Positions 1-10,410 of a stretch of 64,000 nucleotides of DNA are shown in pieces; position 1 is the stretch's first letter, and each line of letters starts with the position of its first letter. The notes below the pieces were generated by a model. The model ran no database searches. It saw only the letters and a list, made by a program, of their open reading frames with translations, and was not told where the DNA came from. Source of the stretch: Dacryopinax spathularia (taxonomy: Eukaryota > Basidiomycota > Dacrymycetes > Dacrymycetales > Dacrymycetaceae); NCBI GenBank assembly GCA_037974965.1, contig JBBPFI010000003.1, positions 1 through 64,000 on the forward strand, in the 5' to 3' direction. The position numbers and the translations under genes were made by a program.

Positions 1-1087
1 GCGGGGGAGGAGGGCGATGGGATCTCCTTTCTTCGGTAAGCACCATATGCTGACCGTGTCCGTCCTGCAGACTGCGATTGGGCATTTGACCCGTGGCACG
101 CCTCCCGAGCTGCACGAGCAAGTGATCGGCTGGTTACGGGACGCCATGTGCCACGTGCTCAGGGCATCAAGGCTGAACATTGTGCCTTGGGCTGGTCGGC
201 GCGGTCTCTGGGCCAGTGCGCTTCACTGGATCCACATGGTCGATGACAACCCCTGGCAGGCCCAGTCCGGCCGCTATGTGCCTGCGGATGAAGACGAGTA
301 TGTGACGATGCAGATCCAGGCCGAACGCGACCGTGTCAACCCCCGGCCGCATGCCTGGAAAGCTCAGCTCCTGCCAACGCTCTGGTCGATTCCAACCTTC
401 CGCAGGGACCTGTCCGAGGAGATGAACATCGGCTTTGAAGAGCTCTGCAAGAGCGGGGGGCGTGGGGTGACAGGTGCGCAGTATCGACCGGCATTCGAGC
501 ACCTCCGTGCGCTCTTCGAGGAGCAGATCGAGACCGACCTGCACCAGTACATCCTATTCTGTGCCACACTGCTCTGCAAGATCCACCCATGATACCGATA
601 CATGGCGTCCAACCCAAACGCGCATCTCAACACAGTCAAGGATGCACGCAATGTGGTGAAGAACATGGTAATGCTGGTGCCGGAGCGTGCCGCAGGGACA
701 ACCCACGTGGGGATTGTGGCCACCTCGTTCATCGCCTGGCTGATGTACATGCTCTATGATCAGCAGGAGCATCTTGCCACGCATTGGGGGGTGACACATG
801 CGATGATGAAGACAAAGACCTGTGAGTGTGACTGGATACGGATGAATGCTCTGCTAATGACTGCAGCAAACCATGCCTTGCATTGGGGTCTGTTCGCATC
901 CTGGGGATTCTACACCGTCCTCAGCCCGCACAAGGACATGCTGGGTAAGCATGGTCCACGCCAGCGTCAAATGAACGGCATCAAATACTGGCGAATGGCC
1001 AAGCATAGCCAGACTGAAGCGCTCTGGAGGGAGATCAAGGACTGCTGGGAACGAGGACAGCACAAAGAAGGGCTACGGCATATCTAG
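1..1087 (+). CDS. Hypothetical protein, 5' cut by window edge
   Basis: Two long open stretches, 17-592 and 602-1087, lie in the same reading frame and are parted by a single TGA at 590-592. I read them as parts of one gene that enters from the left edge. A GTAAGC...CTGCAG intron fits at 36-70, a GTGAGT...CTGCAG intron of 45 bases starts just after the codons KTKT near 820, and an intron from about 561 to 635 would remove the TGA. The predicted protein is Trp- and His-rich (HWIHM, ALHWGLFASWGF), with one moderately hydrophobic segment (GIVATSFIAWLMYMLY). I recognise no family. It could also be two neighbouring genes or a decayed copy of a repeat gene, since it borders palindromes and a transposase relic. 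Confidence 0.4.
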
Positions 1088-1500
1088 TCGGATGCAGACA
1101 TTGCGCACTGGGAAGCTACAGGTATGTTGCAGCATCCTGCACAGTGCAATACGGGTGCAAGCCCAGACAAGAGGGCGACAGCGCAGCAACAGCATGCCCC
1201 GATGACGCAGGAGATGTTGCGTAATCTGACACGCAGCATGCACTCGTCCCGGCTCGAGCTGAACCCGCGTGGAGTCTAAGTCAGGAGCGGATAAAGGGAG
1301 CGCAACGAAATAAATGTAGAGGCTGTATATAAAGAAAGTATACCTTGTATTATAATGTATTATATGTATATTACGCTGTAGGTGGCCAGAGGTGGCCTTG
1401 GGAAGAGGCAGAGGACGATACGGTGCAACAGAGATGCAAGAGAGGGGTTAGGGGGATGGTGGATGTGCTGCGAGCATTGCAGTGTGCGCCTAACAAATGA
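1088..1500. other. Intergenic stretch, no gene seen
   Basis: No convincing open frame. An AT-rich patch near 1320-1375 (TATATAAAG, TATTATAATG, TATATGTATA) is the only notable composition change. It may be a terminator for the gene to the left or the edge of the repeat-rich block to the right. Confidence 0.4.
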
Positions 1501-1502
1501 CC

Positions 1503-1755
1503 CATGCCAACCCATCACGAGCTCACCTGCAAGCTTGTGATGGGTTGGGCCGCTTTTTTGCTTAGCACAGCCCCTTCACGAGCTTGCGCGCGAGCTCGTG
1601 ATGGGTTGGCACGTGTTTGAACCCATCACGAGCTCGCGCACAAAGAGGTGATGGGTTCGTAAGCGTTTTTCCATGACCTCGTCGCACGCAAGCTCGTGAT
1701 GGGTTCAAATGCGTGCCAACCCATCACGAGCTCGCCTGCAGGGAGGTGATGGGTG
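1503..1755. repeat. Cluster of five imperfect palindromes (CCATCACGAGCTC type)
   Basis: Five hairpin-forming units of about 36 bases share the arm sequence AACCCATCACGAGCTC and its complement GAGCTCGTGATGGGTT. They sit near 1507, 1571, 1621, 1670 and 1718, separated by unrelated spacers of about 15-25 bases. The inner loop varies around GCGCGCAAG. Some arms have drifted, for example AGAGGTGATGGGTT on the right side of units three and five. The spacing and the varied spacers speak against a CRISPR. The likeliest source is the end or subterminal region of a DNA transposon, since a Harbinger transposase relic begins 150 bases further on. Confidence 0.75.
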
Positions 1756-1902
1756 TTACAGATAGGGAGATAGGGAGGTTTGGGGCCACGTTTTTGGCGT
1801 ACCCTACCCTCAACCCCTATCCGTACTCACCCATAGACCCCTGTAGGATGGAGTCATCCTGACATGCAATTACTGTACTGCTATGCTATACTCATCCCTT
1901 AC

Positions 1903-2500
1903 TCATTCCCTAGTCATTCTGACATCTTCTGACACATTCTGACGCTTTCTGAGGTCTTCCAGAACCTCCCGTAGGAAGGGATAGCCTTTAGGCAATAGAA
2001 GCACTGGTTGAGCCGCCACAGGCATGTGGTGGTGATTGGGAGTCCAGGCTTCAGGGTCGAAAAAGGTGCATCCCCTGACAGTATCCCCACTTCTTTGAAA
2101 GAGCTCTTGCAAACCCCAATTCAACTCTCCTTTCCATATGGCAACTAGGAAAAGTGCAACTTGCTCATGTATCCCAACAAAACATGTAGCTTGGAGTCCA
2201 CTAATAACCACAAGCATCTGTTACAGCTTGATGAAAACATGCTTATGCATGCTCAAAGTATCCCAAATGTGTTATGCTGGTGCCACCAAAAGCTCTTCGA
2301 CCCATCTGGCACCAGTTTGGACAAAGATGTGACACAAAAGCTTGTCAGAATAATTCTTCTCATACAGCTCTGGCACAGCAGTGCTGGCACAAAGGGCTGC
2401 TATTCCAGCAAGATGGGCATGCTGTTGATGCAAGGAGTTTGTTGCTGCAATGTGAGGCATGGTGGTTGTATACAGCAGGATTCTCAGAAGCAACAGATAC
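1903..2500 (-). pseudogene. Decayed PIF/Harbinger-type transposase fragment
   Basis: Read on the minus strand, two fragments in order carry the N-terminal part of a DDE_Tnp4 (Harbinger) transposase. The first ends with GARWVEELLVAPA. The second has HEQVALFLVAIWKGELN followed by LQELFQRSGDTV, the usual helix-turn-helix region just before the catalytic domain. Stops separate the two pieces, for instance right after VAPA and before the codons for QMLVVISG. The DDE catalytic part is absent: after GDTV the frame runs into unrelated sequence. This is a truncated, inactive copy of a plain DNA transposon. I could not define its terminal repeats. Confidence 0.7.
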
Positions 2501-2824
2501 TAGGAAGGCACTGTTTGTCAAACACACAGCAAGTCTCTCAGATCACACTATCTCACAAATTGTATTTGGGCCCTTGAGCAACCTGCCAGATACTACTCCA
2601 CCAATACTATGGTCCGGTTGCCGAACAGGCTCTTATTAGCCTTTCCGTAGGCAGAAGTTGTCTATCAGCGACGGTGAGACGCGGAAGGGTATTCAGGGGT
2701 CGACCTGTTCAAGCGCGTCGCAAACGCGACCACTTGCTGCAATAACGCCCTGTCACGACCATCCTCTCGTCTCACTTCCTTTCAATCTTACGACTTATCC
2801 CGTTGTACTTGTTCATACCGCTCT

Positions 2825-4414
2825 ATGTCAACCCCGCCCTCACCACGGAATATTGAAGGATCGCCTCAGGTGGAGGACCGGCGTTACTCCATTGACCATG
2901 CCATGGAACTCGAGCATCAACTGAACCAGGAGGAGGGCGAGCATATGACAGCCATCGAAGAGAATGCAACACCCTCAGAACTCGATCCGGACGTGCTCGC
3001 CACCATTGTCATACAACAACGAACAACTCTAGCGGAGATTACGAGCGAACGTGACGAGCTCAAAAGGGCGCTTGCAAAGGCACACATCGTACAGAGCGAG
3101 CTGCATTCGCAGATGGCGGAACTGGCCACGGCCCTGGAGGCAGAGAGGCAAAGGGTGGCTGGGATGGACCTGGAGCTGAAAGCGGCAAGGGAGCAGGCCG
3201 CAAACGATGCAGAATCGATTGCCATGTTGCGGTCTAAAGTCGAGGAGGCGCGGCGAGGAGTGATGAGGCTGCAGTCTGAGCGGGAGAGTCGACGGGTTAG
3301 CCAATTTCAGCCATTGCAACTGGATCTATCTTCGCCTAGCACAAGTGGAAGCAACCGAACCCCAGCATTTTCAACCTTCTCCAAGCGCGCATCTGTCATC
3401 ACGACCGCCACCACACCACGAAGTCCGACATTCATGGGCCATCGTCGAGTATCATCACTGTCGGATCCCGGCCTCACACCGGATGCGTCGGACACGCTAT
3501 CCTCTCCTCCCATGATGACGCAAACTCCAAGCGAACCAGCCACGTCGTCTGTGGGCAGGACAGCAGGCCTGTCACCTCCGCCCTCAATCTCCGCTACACT
3601 GTATCCCGCACCAATCATCTCCGAAGAAGACCTTGTCTCCTTACAGGCCGAACTGCGAAACCTCAAACGAGAGCTCGTCCAAGCTAAGGAAGCGAAGCAA
3701 GCAAGTGATACCGTGCTGCGGGCACTCAAAGAGATGATTGGCATGGATCCCGAGTCGAAAGAGTTACCGCAACCAGACCAGGTTGAATCTCTCAAAGGGT
3801 TGAGCTTACCCCCTTTACCAACGGATGAGCTGGAGGACGAGGATGACTCTCCTGTTAAGGAGCCGCCAACGGAGGAGAAGCGCTCTGGCTGGGGCTTACG
3901 GCTCTGGCGAAGTGGTCCGGCACCTCCAGTAAAGCCTGCCTCGCCCGAACCGACGGGGAACGTAGACCCGCTCGCTGGGTCGGGGGCGGACGCGTCGAAG
4001 AGGTCGAGCGCTTCCAGCAGCATTCAGGCCGAACCTCCGGCTCTGACACGCACCACATCCGCCTCTTCGTCTTCGTCACCTCCGCCACCCCCTCGGAAGC
4101 CGTTGTTCAAAGCGTTCAGTCTCTTTTCATCTGCGAATGCCCCTCCTGTTCCGGAGAAAGACGACGCGGTGTTGCCGGCCAAACCCCTTGTCGAAGAGTC
4201 ACATGCTCCGGCCCACGAAGCTCTCCATGAACTCAGAGGCGAGGTCCCAAATCCTTCCCTCGTTGCAGCGGTGGAAGCGACATCGACAAGCGAACCCAAT
4301 GAACAGCCGAGCCTGGAGCAGGAAGACCCGCAATCTCATGATGAGCTTCATATCTCTACGGAGATTACCAAAGACAGCCCGGAACTTCGCGTGCAGCCGC
4401 CTACTGCAAGCTAG
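2825..4414 (+). CDS. Coiled-coil protein with disordered Ser/Pro-rich regions
   Basis: A single uninterrupted frame of 529 codons starts at ATG 2825. Residues about 60-165 form a strong coiled coil rich in E, R, L, A and Q (SERDELKRALAKAHI and on). Residues about 170-260 are Ser/Thr/Pro-rich with many SP and TP sites. A second short coiled coil follows near 270-300 (LQAELRNLKRELVQAKEA). The tail is acidic and disordered, with a conserved-looking GWGLRLWRSG patch near residue 355 and a PPPPPRKP stretch near 420. The layout resembles membrane-traffic adaptors or Sec2-like exchange factors, but I do not see a clear Sec2 helix, so no function is assigned. The lack of introns is unusual beside its neighbours. 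Confidence 0.75.
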   Translation: MSTPPSPRNIEGSPQVEDRRYSIDHAMELEHQLNQEEGEHMTAIEENATPSELDPDVLATIVIQQRTTLAEITSERDELKRALAKAHIVQSELHSQMAELATALEAERQRVAGMDLELKAAREQAANDAESIAMLRSKVEEARRGVMRLQSERESRRVSQFQPLQLDLSSPSTSGSNRTPAFSTFSKRASVITTATTPRSPTFMGHRRVSSLSDPGLTPDASDTLSSPPMMTQTPSEPATSSVGRTAGLSPPPSISATLYPAPIISEEDLVSLQAELRNLKRELVQAKEAKQASDTVLRALKEMIGMDPESKELPQPDQVESLKGLSLPPLPTDELEDEDDSPVKEPPTEEKRSGWGLRLWRSGPAPPVKPASPEPTGNVDPLAGSGADASKRSSASSSIQAEPPALTRTTSASSSSSPPPPPRKPLFKAFSLFSSANAPPVPEKDDAVLPAKPLVEESHAPAHEALHELRGEVPNPSLVAAVEATSTSEPNEQPSLEQEDPQSHDELHISTEITKDSPELRVQPPTAS

Positions 4415-4644
4415 ACGCGCAGTTGTCTGCACCAATTCGTTCTATGATGCATACGTCACGCATGGACGATCCGATCTGCATTGTGTACTATACTCTACCA
4501 CACGAATTCACGCGTTTTGATTTGCACGGTGCGCTGTGTAGTTAGGAGATATGCCAGTTTGCGGTAGGGTATGAGTCGGTGGCCTAAATTGGCTCCGCCC
4601 GGCAATGGGCGCTTAGTTGCTGTACTCTGCACCGTACCACCACC

Positions 4645-5122
4645 ATGAACGCCGTCCGTACCTCCAGAATGCTGTCACAGGCAACGTCTTCGACGCCATC
4701 GCGTATCCTCCCTCTCACCAGGCATCGATTCGTACGGCATTATCAAATGAAAACCGATGAACCGAGATTGTCATTAACGTTTACCTGTACCGCGCCGGGT
4801 TGTGATGGTCATCGGTCATCGCACACCTTCACTCGGCGGTCTTACGAGCACGGGGTGGTTCTTGTCGAATGTCCTGGTTGTCATAATCGGTGCGTTAGCT
4901 TGCCTGTGCTATCTGAGCGGCCCTAAAGTTTTCTCCAGACATCTGATTGCAGACCACCTCGGCTGGTTCTCACACGGTACGGACGGGGGCAAGAACAAGA
5001 CTCTAGAGGAAATCATGGCGGCGAAGGGTGTGCCAGTCACACGTGGACGGATAGTGGAGAAGAACACATTCGAATTTGACGGATCGGAGGTTGAGGGTGA
5101 GGGAGAGGCGAAGAGCTCATAA
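4645..5122 (+). CDS. ZIM17: Mitochondrial DNL-type zinc finger protein (Zim17/Hep1/Tim15)
   Basis: Two exons, 4645-4889 and 4939-5122, with a 49-base intron (GTGCGT...CTCCAG), give 142 residues. The N-terminus is rich in Arg, Ser and Thr without acidic residues, as expected for a mitochondrial presequence. The DNL zinc finger follows: CTAPGC near residue 51, then RSYEHGVVLVECPGCHNR, and HLIADHLGWF directly across the splice junction. The two Cys pairs bind zinc, and the DHLGW signature defines the family. Zim17 keeps matrix Hsp70s soluble and is needed for protein import and iron-sulphur cluster assembly. The gene is convergent with GRX5, whose stop lies 49 bases away. Confidence 0.93.
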
Positions 5123-5171
5123 TGTATTGTAACACTATACTGTACACCACTCTAATGCACGCTTTCCAGTC

Positions 5172-5825
5172 TTACTGCTTGGTCTCCTCCGGCAGCGGCG
5201 GGACTAGGCCGTTCTTTGCTAGGAGCTCTTCGAGTTCTCCATTTTGGTGCACTAGGGAGAGGTCAGACATGCCTGACGAGATGGTATAATAAAGCGTACT
5301 GCTCAGGACGATGTCACAACCGCCAACAAATTCGCCGTTCACGTATAACTGCGGGATAGTTGGCCATTCACTGTGACGGATCAGCGGTTTGCTCCAGCAA
5401 CGTCGGATATTCAGACGTACGAGTACTCCTTGATCCCATTTCTGAGTTCTTCATCCTCCAGCACGTTGAAGCTCTTGATCTTGTCTTGCGGTACACCTTG
5501 CACATCAAGGATCTGGCATACAGCGCGGGAGAAGCCGCATTGCGGATGGTCGGGAGTGCCCTTCATAAAGAGCACGAGCGGGTATTTGTGGACGGCCTGG
5601 AATATGAGTTCGGAGATGGCAAGAAGCAGAACTGGCTGGCATACATCGTCGATTGCCTTGCGGTGTTCTGCAGACAAGAATCTCCGGCAGAAAGATGGAT
5701 TTGAGAGGAGAGTCGACGCAAGCGTCCGTCGTGGCGCAAACTGCAAGACATCGATCAGTCCGATGCCATTGATTGTATCACGATTCAATACGTACTGCGA
5801 TTCTGGCTGCAATACGGAAGGACAT
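5172..5825 (-). CDS. GRX5: Mitochondrial monothiol glutaredoxin Grx5
   Basis: Five exons on the minus strand (5825-5796, 5740-5645, 5596-5421, 5370-5300, 5251-5172) join in frame to 150 residues, the normal Grx5 length. The start is ATG at 5825. A first exon of only ten codons encodes an Arg-containing presequence that continues into FAPRRTLAS and [10 protein letters not shown]. The core has [17 protein letters not shown] with the single-Cys CGFS active site, then [19 protein letters not shown], the TIP and GG-CD glutathione-binding motifs. Grx5 accepts a [2Fe-2S] cluster from the Isu scaffold with Hsp70 help and passes it on. The 375-base gap upstream is a divergent promoter shared with TSR4 and holds a GA-rich tract near 5828-5860. 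Confidence 0.93.
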
Positions 5826-6200
5826 AGTGGACAGGGAGGGAGAGAGAGAGAGAGGGAGGTTGTGTATTCGCTCGCTGCCGGATGTCGACGCTCCTCATTC
5901 TGTTCGACGCGTCACAAACCGCCACTCGACATTTGGCAAAAAATTAATTGATGGACGCAGACTGGTTTATTGCTTGTCCTCTTTCTCCCCCCCACCAACC
6001 AAGGTGAGTAGCATATTCACTTCTTTTATTTTAGGATGAACACCCTAGATGACGAGTCCGACGTCGTGAATGCATCGTCGGTCATCGGCGATGCTGACGG
6101 TTGACGAGACTCTTTCAAAATACCATTCATGCTTTTCTGATCTTCGCCAAATTGCCTCCTGCCTTATGGACCGTGCTAACACCTTTGAAAGATACCACAA
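5826..6200. promoter_or_regulatory. Divergent promoter between GRX5 and TSR4
   Basis: 375 bases separate the two start codons. A GA microsatellite (GGGAGGGAGAGAGAGAGAG) lies 5' of GRX5 and a CT-rich patch (CCTCTTTCTCCCCCCCAC) lies nearer TSR4. Both are common in fungal TATA-less housekeeping promoters. No specific site is claimed. Confidence 0.4.
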
Positions 6201-7828
6201 ATGTCGTCCGACGAAGATTGGTCTGATTCCGACTCTGAGCTCGAGGTTGAGCAGAAGGGGGAGATCGCGACCTCTGTTCTGCTCGGCATCCCAGATGGCC
6301 CTCTGACCTCCGCCTATGATGATGCCGACCCCACCGTATCTCGAGCAGGTGGACTGCCCGTATGTCAATTCTCCTATATGTCCGGATGTCGTCCTGACAT
6401 TCTTCCAGCCTTTTCTCCCACTAAAGCAGTATCCCTCGCCAGAGGCCGCTCTCTGTAAGCGATGTAACCAGCCAATGGAAATGCTCGTCAGTGTCTTCTG
6501 TCCGTTCGAAGGCTCCTCGAACGACCGTGTCCTATATGTATGGGGCTGTGCGAAGGCTGGATGCCAAAGGAAGGAAGGCAGGTAGGTACGGTGTGCCATC
6601 CATCTTCCCTGATAACGAAATAACATCTTTCGCAGTATTCGCGCCTATCGATCGCTTTGCCACAATGCCAAGTACGCCCGGAAGCTGGAGAAGCAGAAGG
6701 CTCGACAAGCTGCCAGCACCGCCGAGTCTTCCAAGACTTTAGACTCATCAAAACATCGGACCAATCCTTTCGTCGTATGTCAGACGGCTCCACATGTCAC
6801 CCACTGTACTGACCCTTCGTTCCAGAGTGTTAGCGCGACATCCCCCGATCAGGGTACTCCAACTAATGGCCTTGGGGATATCTTATTCGGGAGCATGAAC
6901 ATTGGGGAAAGCAATGGGAAAGATGAGTCCGGTAGCGGATGGTCCGATGATGAAAGCGGCGAGGAGGATGCAGAAGACGACGAGGACAGTAGGGACGAGG
7001 AGGAGCCGACCGAACCCGGGCATTCGACGGGTGAGGGTGGAGAGCGAGGCCAGCCCGATCCAGGTAAGCCTCTGTCGTTTCCGCTGTATCAGTGGTCCTG
7101 ACTCCGAGCAGCATGGGCATCGCAACCGTCGTACAGTCCCTTCTACATATCGACCGTCGAAGAGTATATAACGCCGAAACCTCTTCCGGTCTCCAAGAAG
7201 GTAATAAATGAGGCGCAGTCATCCGATAGTGCTGGTGGAGCACCTTGGGGAAAGGAGGCATACGAGGTGATGCACAAGGTGGACGACATCTTCGAGAAGT
7301 TTGTGTCTCGAGTACAAGAAGAGCCAGAGCAGGTCCTTCGGTAAGTAACAAGCTACATCCTTGACGACCGCGGTCTGATCCATCATCGTCAGCTATGATT
7401 TGTCCGGCACTCCGTTACCCTTCTCATCTCGTGACAGCACGTACAAGCGACTCTTCCCCGCACAACCCATCCCTCCTGGGACGGCCATCGCCGTCAACGC
7501 CCCTCCCCCTGCTCCGAAGCACGCATACGACCCATCAGCCGTGGATCCTTGTCCACGGTGCGGCGGTCCGCGGGTGTTCGAATGTCAGCTGATGCCCAAC
7601 CTGATCAATATCCTAAAGCGGAAGCCGACCCTGGGTCCCGCTAAGCAGCAGTCCGCACAAGAACGGCAACAGGAGCTAGAGTCTCTCTTGCGCGGTAGTT
7701 CTGACGGCATGGAGTGGGGTACGGTGATGATCTTCAGCTGCTTGAGTGATTGCTGCCTGGACCCGGACCGCGCGCCGGCGACGGAGGCTTGGGCCGAGGA
7801 GCTCGTGTTTGTACAGTGGGACGATTAG
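6201..7828 (+). CDS. TSR4: Tsr4/PDCD2-family ribosomal protein uS5 chaperone
   Basis: Six exons (6201-6359, 6409-6581, 6636-6774, 6826-7063, 7112-7340, 7393-7828) join in frame to 457 residues. Residues 1-50 are acidic and then carry LLGIPDGPL. The first PDCD2 zinc-binding half has LCKRCNQPM and LYVWGCAKAGCQRKEGS. A long acidic Ser/Glu insert follows. The C-terminal PDCD2_C domain has YDLSGTPLPFSS, CPRCGGPRVFECQLMPNLI and the final FSCLSDCC and FVQWDD motifs. In yeast Tsr4 binds nascent Rps2 (uS5) and escorts it to the nucleus for 40S assembly. All introns are 48-54 bases with clean borders, so the model is well supported by the conserved protein. Confidence 0.93.
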
Positions 7829-8231
7829 GTGTACGATTTTTAATCCTGATCACGTTGCTACTTCGTCATGACAATATTCACGACTGTCTTGCGGCATACC
7901 TGCTTATCTAGGGACCCCTCCGCACTTCCAGGAGGATGAGATGGCAACGGACGAAGCAACGTAGGTTTTGATTCTTGTAACTACCTATTTTGTTGTGAGA
8001 AACGTCGGTTCCAAAGGAAAACTACCATCACGGACAACCGAGCCGGAAGAAGTGCCAAAGATGGGAAATGTCCCACGTCGAGTGGATCTACCAAAAAATC
8101 CCCATTGCTTAAAATCGCGCCCAAAGAGAAAGAATGTGACCAACAGACTAGCTGTTCCGAAAGATTATCAAAAGAGCGTCAATTCCATCCGGAAGTGCAC
8201 GTGGCACCTCTTCAGGTCTTAAGCCTAGTAT
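7829..8231. other. Convergent intergenic region, no gene seen
   Basis: About 400 bases between the stop of TSR4 and the stop of the membrane protein gene. Only short frames without an ATG or conserved motif occur. It should hold the two terminators. TAATCCTGATC and TTTTTAAT just after 7830 are possible poly(A)-region signals for TSR4. Confidence 0.4.
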
Positions 8232-9615
8232 CTACAGGGCATTCGTGCCGTTCCTCTCCTCATACGAGAGGTTACGCATCTTGTCGAAGACCTCGGGTTC
8301 CGTATCGGAAGCCTCATCCTTGCCCCCTCGTTCCAGGTCCTCCTGATCGACATCGACCGTGCGCGCGACGTTGATGTTGATTTTGCGCATGGGATAGCGG
8401 TGGTTGGTCCCTCCGATGGTCGTCGCCCCAAATTCCCTGCCGGTGTTGACAGCAGCTGAAGGGTTCTTGCTGATACCCAGACCGACACGAACGATAATGA
8501 GACAGAACGTGCAACCCTAGCAACACCAATTAGATGCGTGATAGACTCTCGTGATCGACGACTTACGATAATAGGAACGAGCTATACGCAGCGTCAGTTC
8601 AACCCTAATGACACTACAGGAAGATTACGTACGATGTCAATGCAGATGTACTGAGCAAAGCTGCCGCTGGCATATGTTGCGAGAAGGCAAAGCAAGTTGG
8701 CACTGTAGATGGACCCGGACTCCAGGATGACAGCAATGACGGGCCACAAGCTGCTTGAACCGATGGTCGAGACGGTCATATTCACCCGCCAGATCCGATA
8801 GACGATGAGGAAGGTGGTGAGCAGGTTCTGTGTCAGAGAGATGCTGAAGAACGAGGTGGCCTGGGTGGAGTAGTTAGCGGAGGACAATGGCGGACATATA
8901 AAACAATGCACGTACCCAAGCTGCAATCCCGGAGGCGAACAGTCCCGAACCCTTCAGCGTACCAATGGCCACTTCGATACCAATACCGGACGCTGACATA
9001 AAACTCAGCGATGGCTGCACGGCCTGAGGACACAAGACGTACTCAAGCTGCCCGCCAGGAGCATGATTGGCACAATACAGACCCAAACGTTCCTCGACCA
9101 CACCATATACAGCCGGTAGATCTACAGGATACCGTTAGATGCCAGTCACATGTTCAGTATTTCCACCTCATATACGCACGAAAAGAGTATCAGCAACGGC
9201 AGTCAAACCGATATACACGCCGGTACGGAACACCTCCTTCCTGAAAAGGTGTTAACCGATGAACTCCGCCCAAGACTGAAAGTCAAACGCACCATTGAGT
9301 CAAATCCGACAAGTAGGCCGTCGCATCCGGTTCCACGAAAATCGCTTGCATGAGCCGTGACCAGCTCACACCGAAGTTGATGGTGATCAAGACGAACATG
9401 GCGATGGCTGTAGCCAAGAATGCCATGTTCGTCTGGGTCGACTTCTTGGTTGTCAGGACATAGACAGTCGCCCCGAATAGAACCAGAAAGACGCCTGTGA
9501 GGTGACATGAGCACGCCAGTAATGATCGCCTCTGAGCTTACTTACCATATACGACTCCCTGGCAGACGACCCCAACCAGGATGGCCACTTCCAAGGGCAA
9601 AGCTGCTGCGGACAT
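8232..9615 (-). CDS. Seven-helix membrane protein of an Agaricomycete family, function unknown
   Basis: The start is ATG at 9615 and about nine short exons can be followed to TAG at 8232. The order of conserved pieces is LPLEVAILVGVVCQGVVYG, FLVLFGATVYVL with a KK loop, FLATAIAMFVLITINFGVSW, a loop, then TAVADTLFIYRLYMVWSRN, VWVCIVPIMLLAG, LFASGIAAW, TSFFSISLTQNLLTTFLIVY with RIWRVN, LWPVIAVILESGSIYSANLL and CTFCLIIVRVGLG. These make about seven membrane helices and a cytosolic tail of about 90 polar residues. The YRLYMVW and ESGSIYSA motifs mark a large mushroom family of unknown role, possibly receptor-like. The short exon LVPII (between two introns near 8570-8585) is the least certain piece. 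Confidence 0.82.
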
Positions 9616-10408
9616 GCTGGGTACGTGAAGGTGGGGGAATAGAAAAGGAGAGGATTAACTTGGGCGATCGGCCTCGGGGGGGTTCCTGCGTGCCTCATAT
9701 AGGGCAGGACGAAAAACGACTCCAGGAAAAAGCGGGAATCTTTAGAATCAAATTCAGTGCGGATGGTAGCCCGGAGATCTCGCCCGTAGTGGAGTGGAAG
9801 TGACTGTGGGAATAGAAGGGCATGCGGGATATCGCAAGAGCTTATTGATAGAAGTCGACGGTTCCCCGTCGCAGTGGATTCCAGAAGGTTGTGACGACGA
9901 AAGAACGGGCGTTGGCCTGTACGAAGCTGCGTTTTTTGGTATTGCGGGGTGCCGATCAAGGGAGGAACTTCGGATACAGAAGACCAGGCATGCCGTATGA
10001 GTGACAACGGAGTGAGCTAGGGCCCTGATAAATTCCTGGGATCGTGACGGGCTCCCACAACCGGGGCCCGCGATAGAGAAGCCAGGCAAGCCGTCCGGGG
10101 ACCAAGACGTTCGCCCTTGGGATATCAGTCCTTGCAGGGCCGTCAAATCCGCTGTTGTGACATTGATCGGTAGAATTAAGGTTATAGAGGACTGCGTACT
10201 GTTGTAATGAGCGAGACATCCTTGTTCGATGCGATTCCTGAAAGCTGAGCCCATTGAGACGGCCATGCTTCACCGCCTTGTTCCCATAGAATTAGCAACG
10301 GGAGCAAACAGATTCAGATGATGGGATGCCGAAAATGGAGCACAGCAACGCGAAGATTGGAAGGCATCCCTAGCTGATGGAGAAGATAGGGTGTCTTTTA
10401 AATGGAGT
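9616..10408. other. Gene-poor region left of the MITE, nothing convincing seen
   Basis: Roughly 800 bases upstream of the seven-helix protein gene. Several short open frames overlap on both strands without conserved motifs or splice-consistent extension. The part next to 9615 is presumably that gene's promoter. Confidence 0.4.
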
Positions 10409-10410
10409 TA

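Noticed and set aside
1503-1755. Possible CRISPR array from repeated hairpins with variable spacers
   Set aside because: Repeats are imperfect, alternate in completeness and vary in spacing, and the genome is clearly eukaryotic with spliced genes.
3307-4299. Minus-strand Ser/Gly-rich frames
   Set aside because: Shadows of the Ser/Pro-rich part of the coiled-coil gene at 2825-4414.
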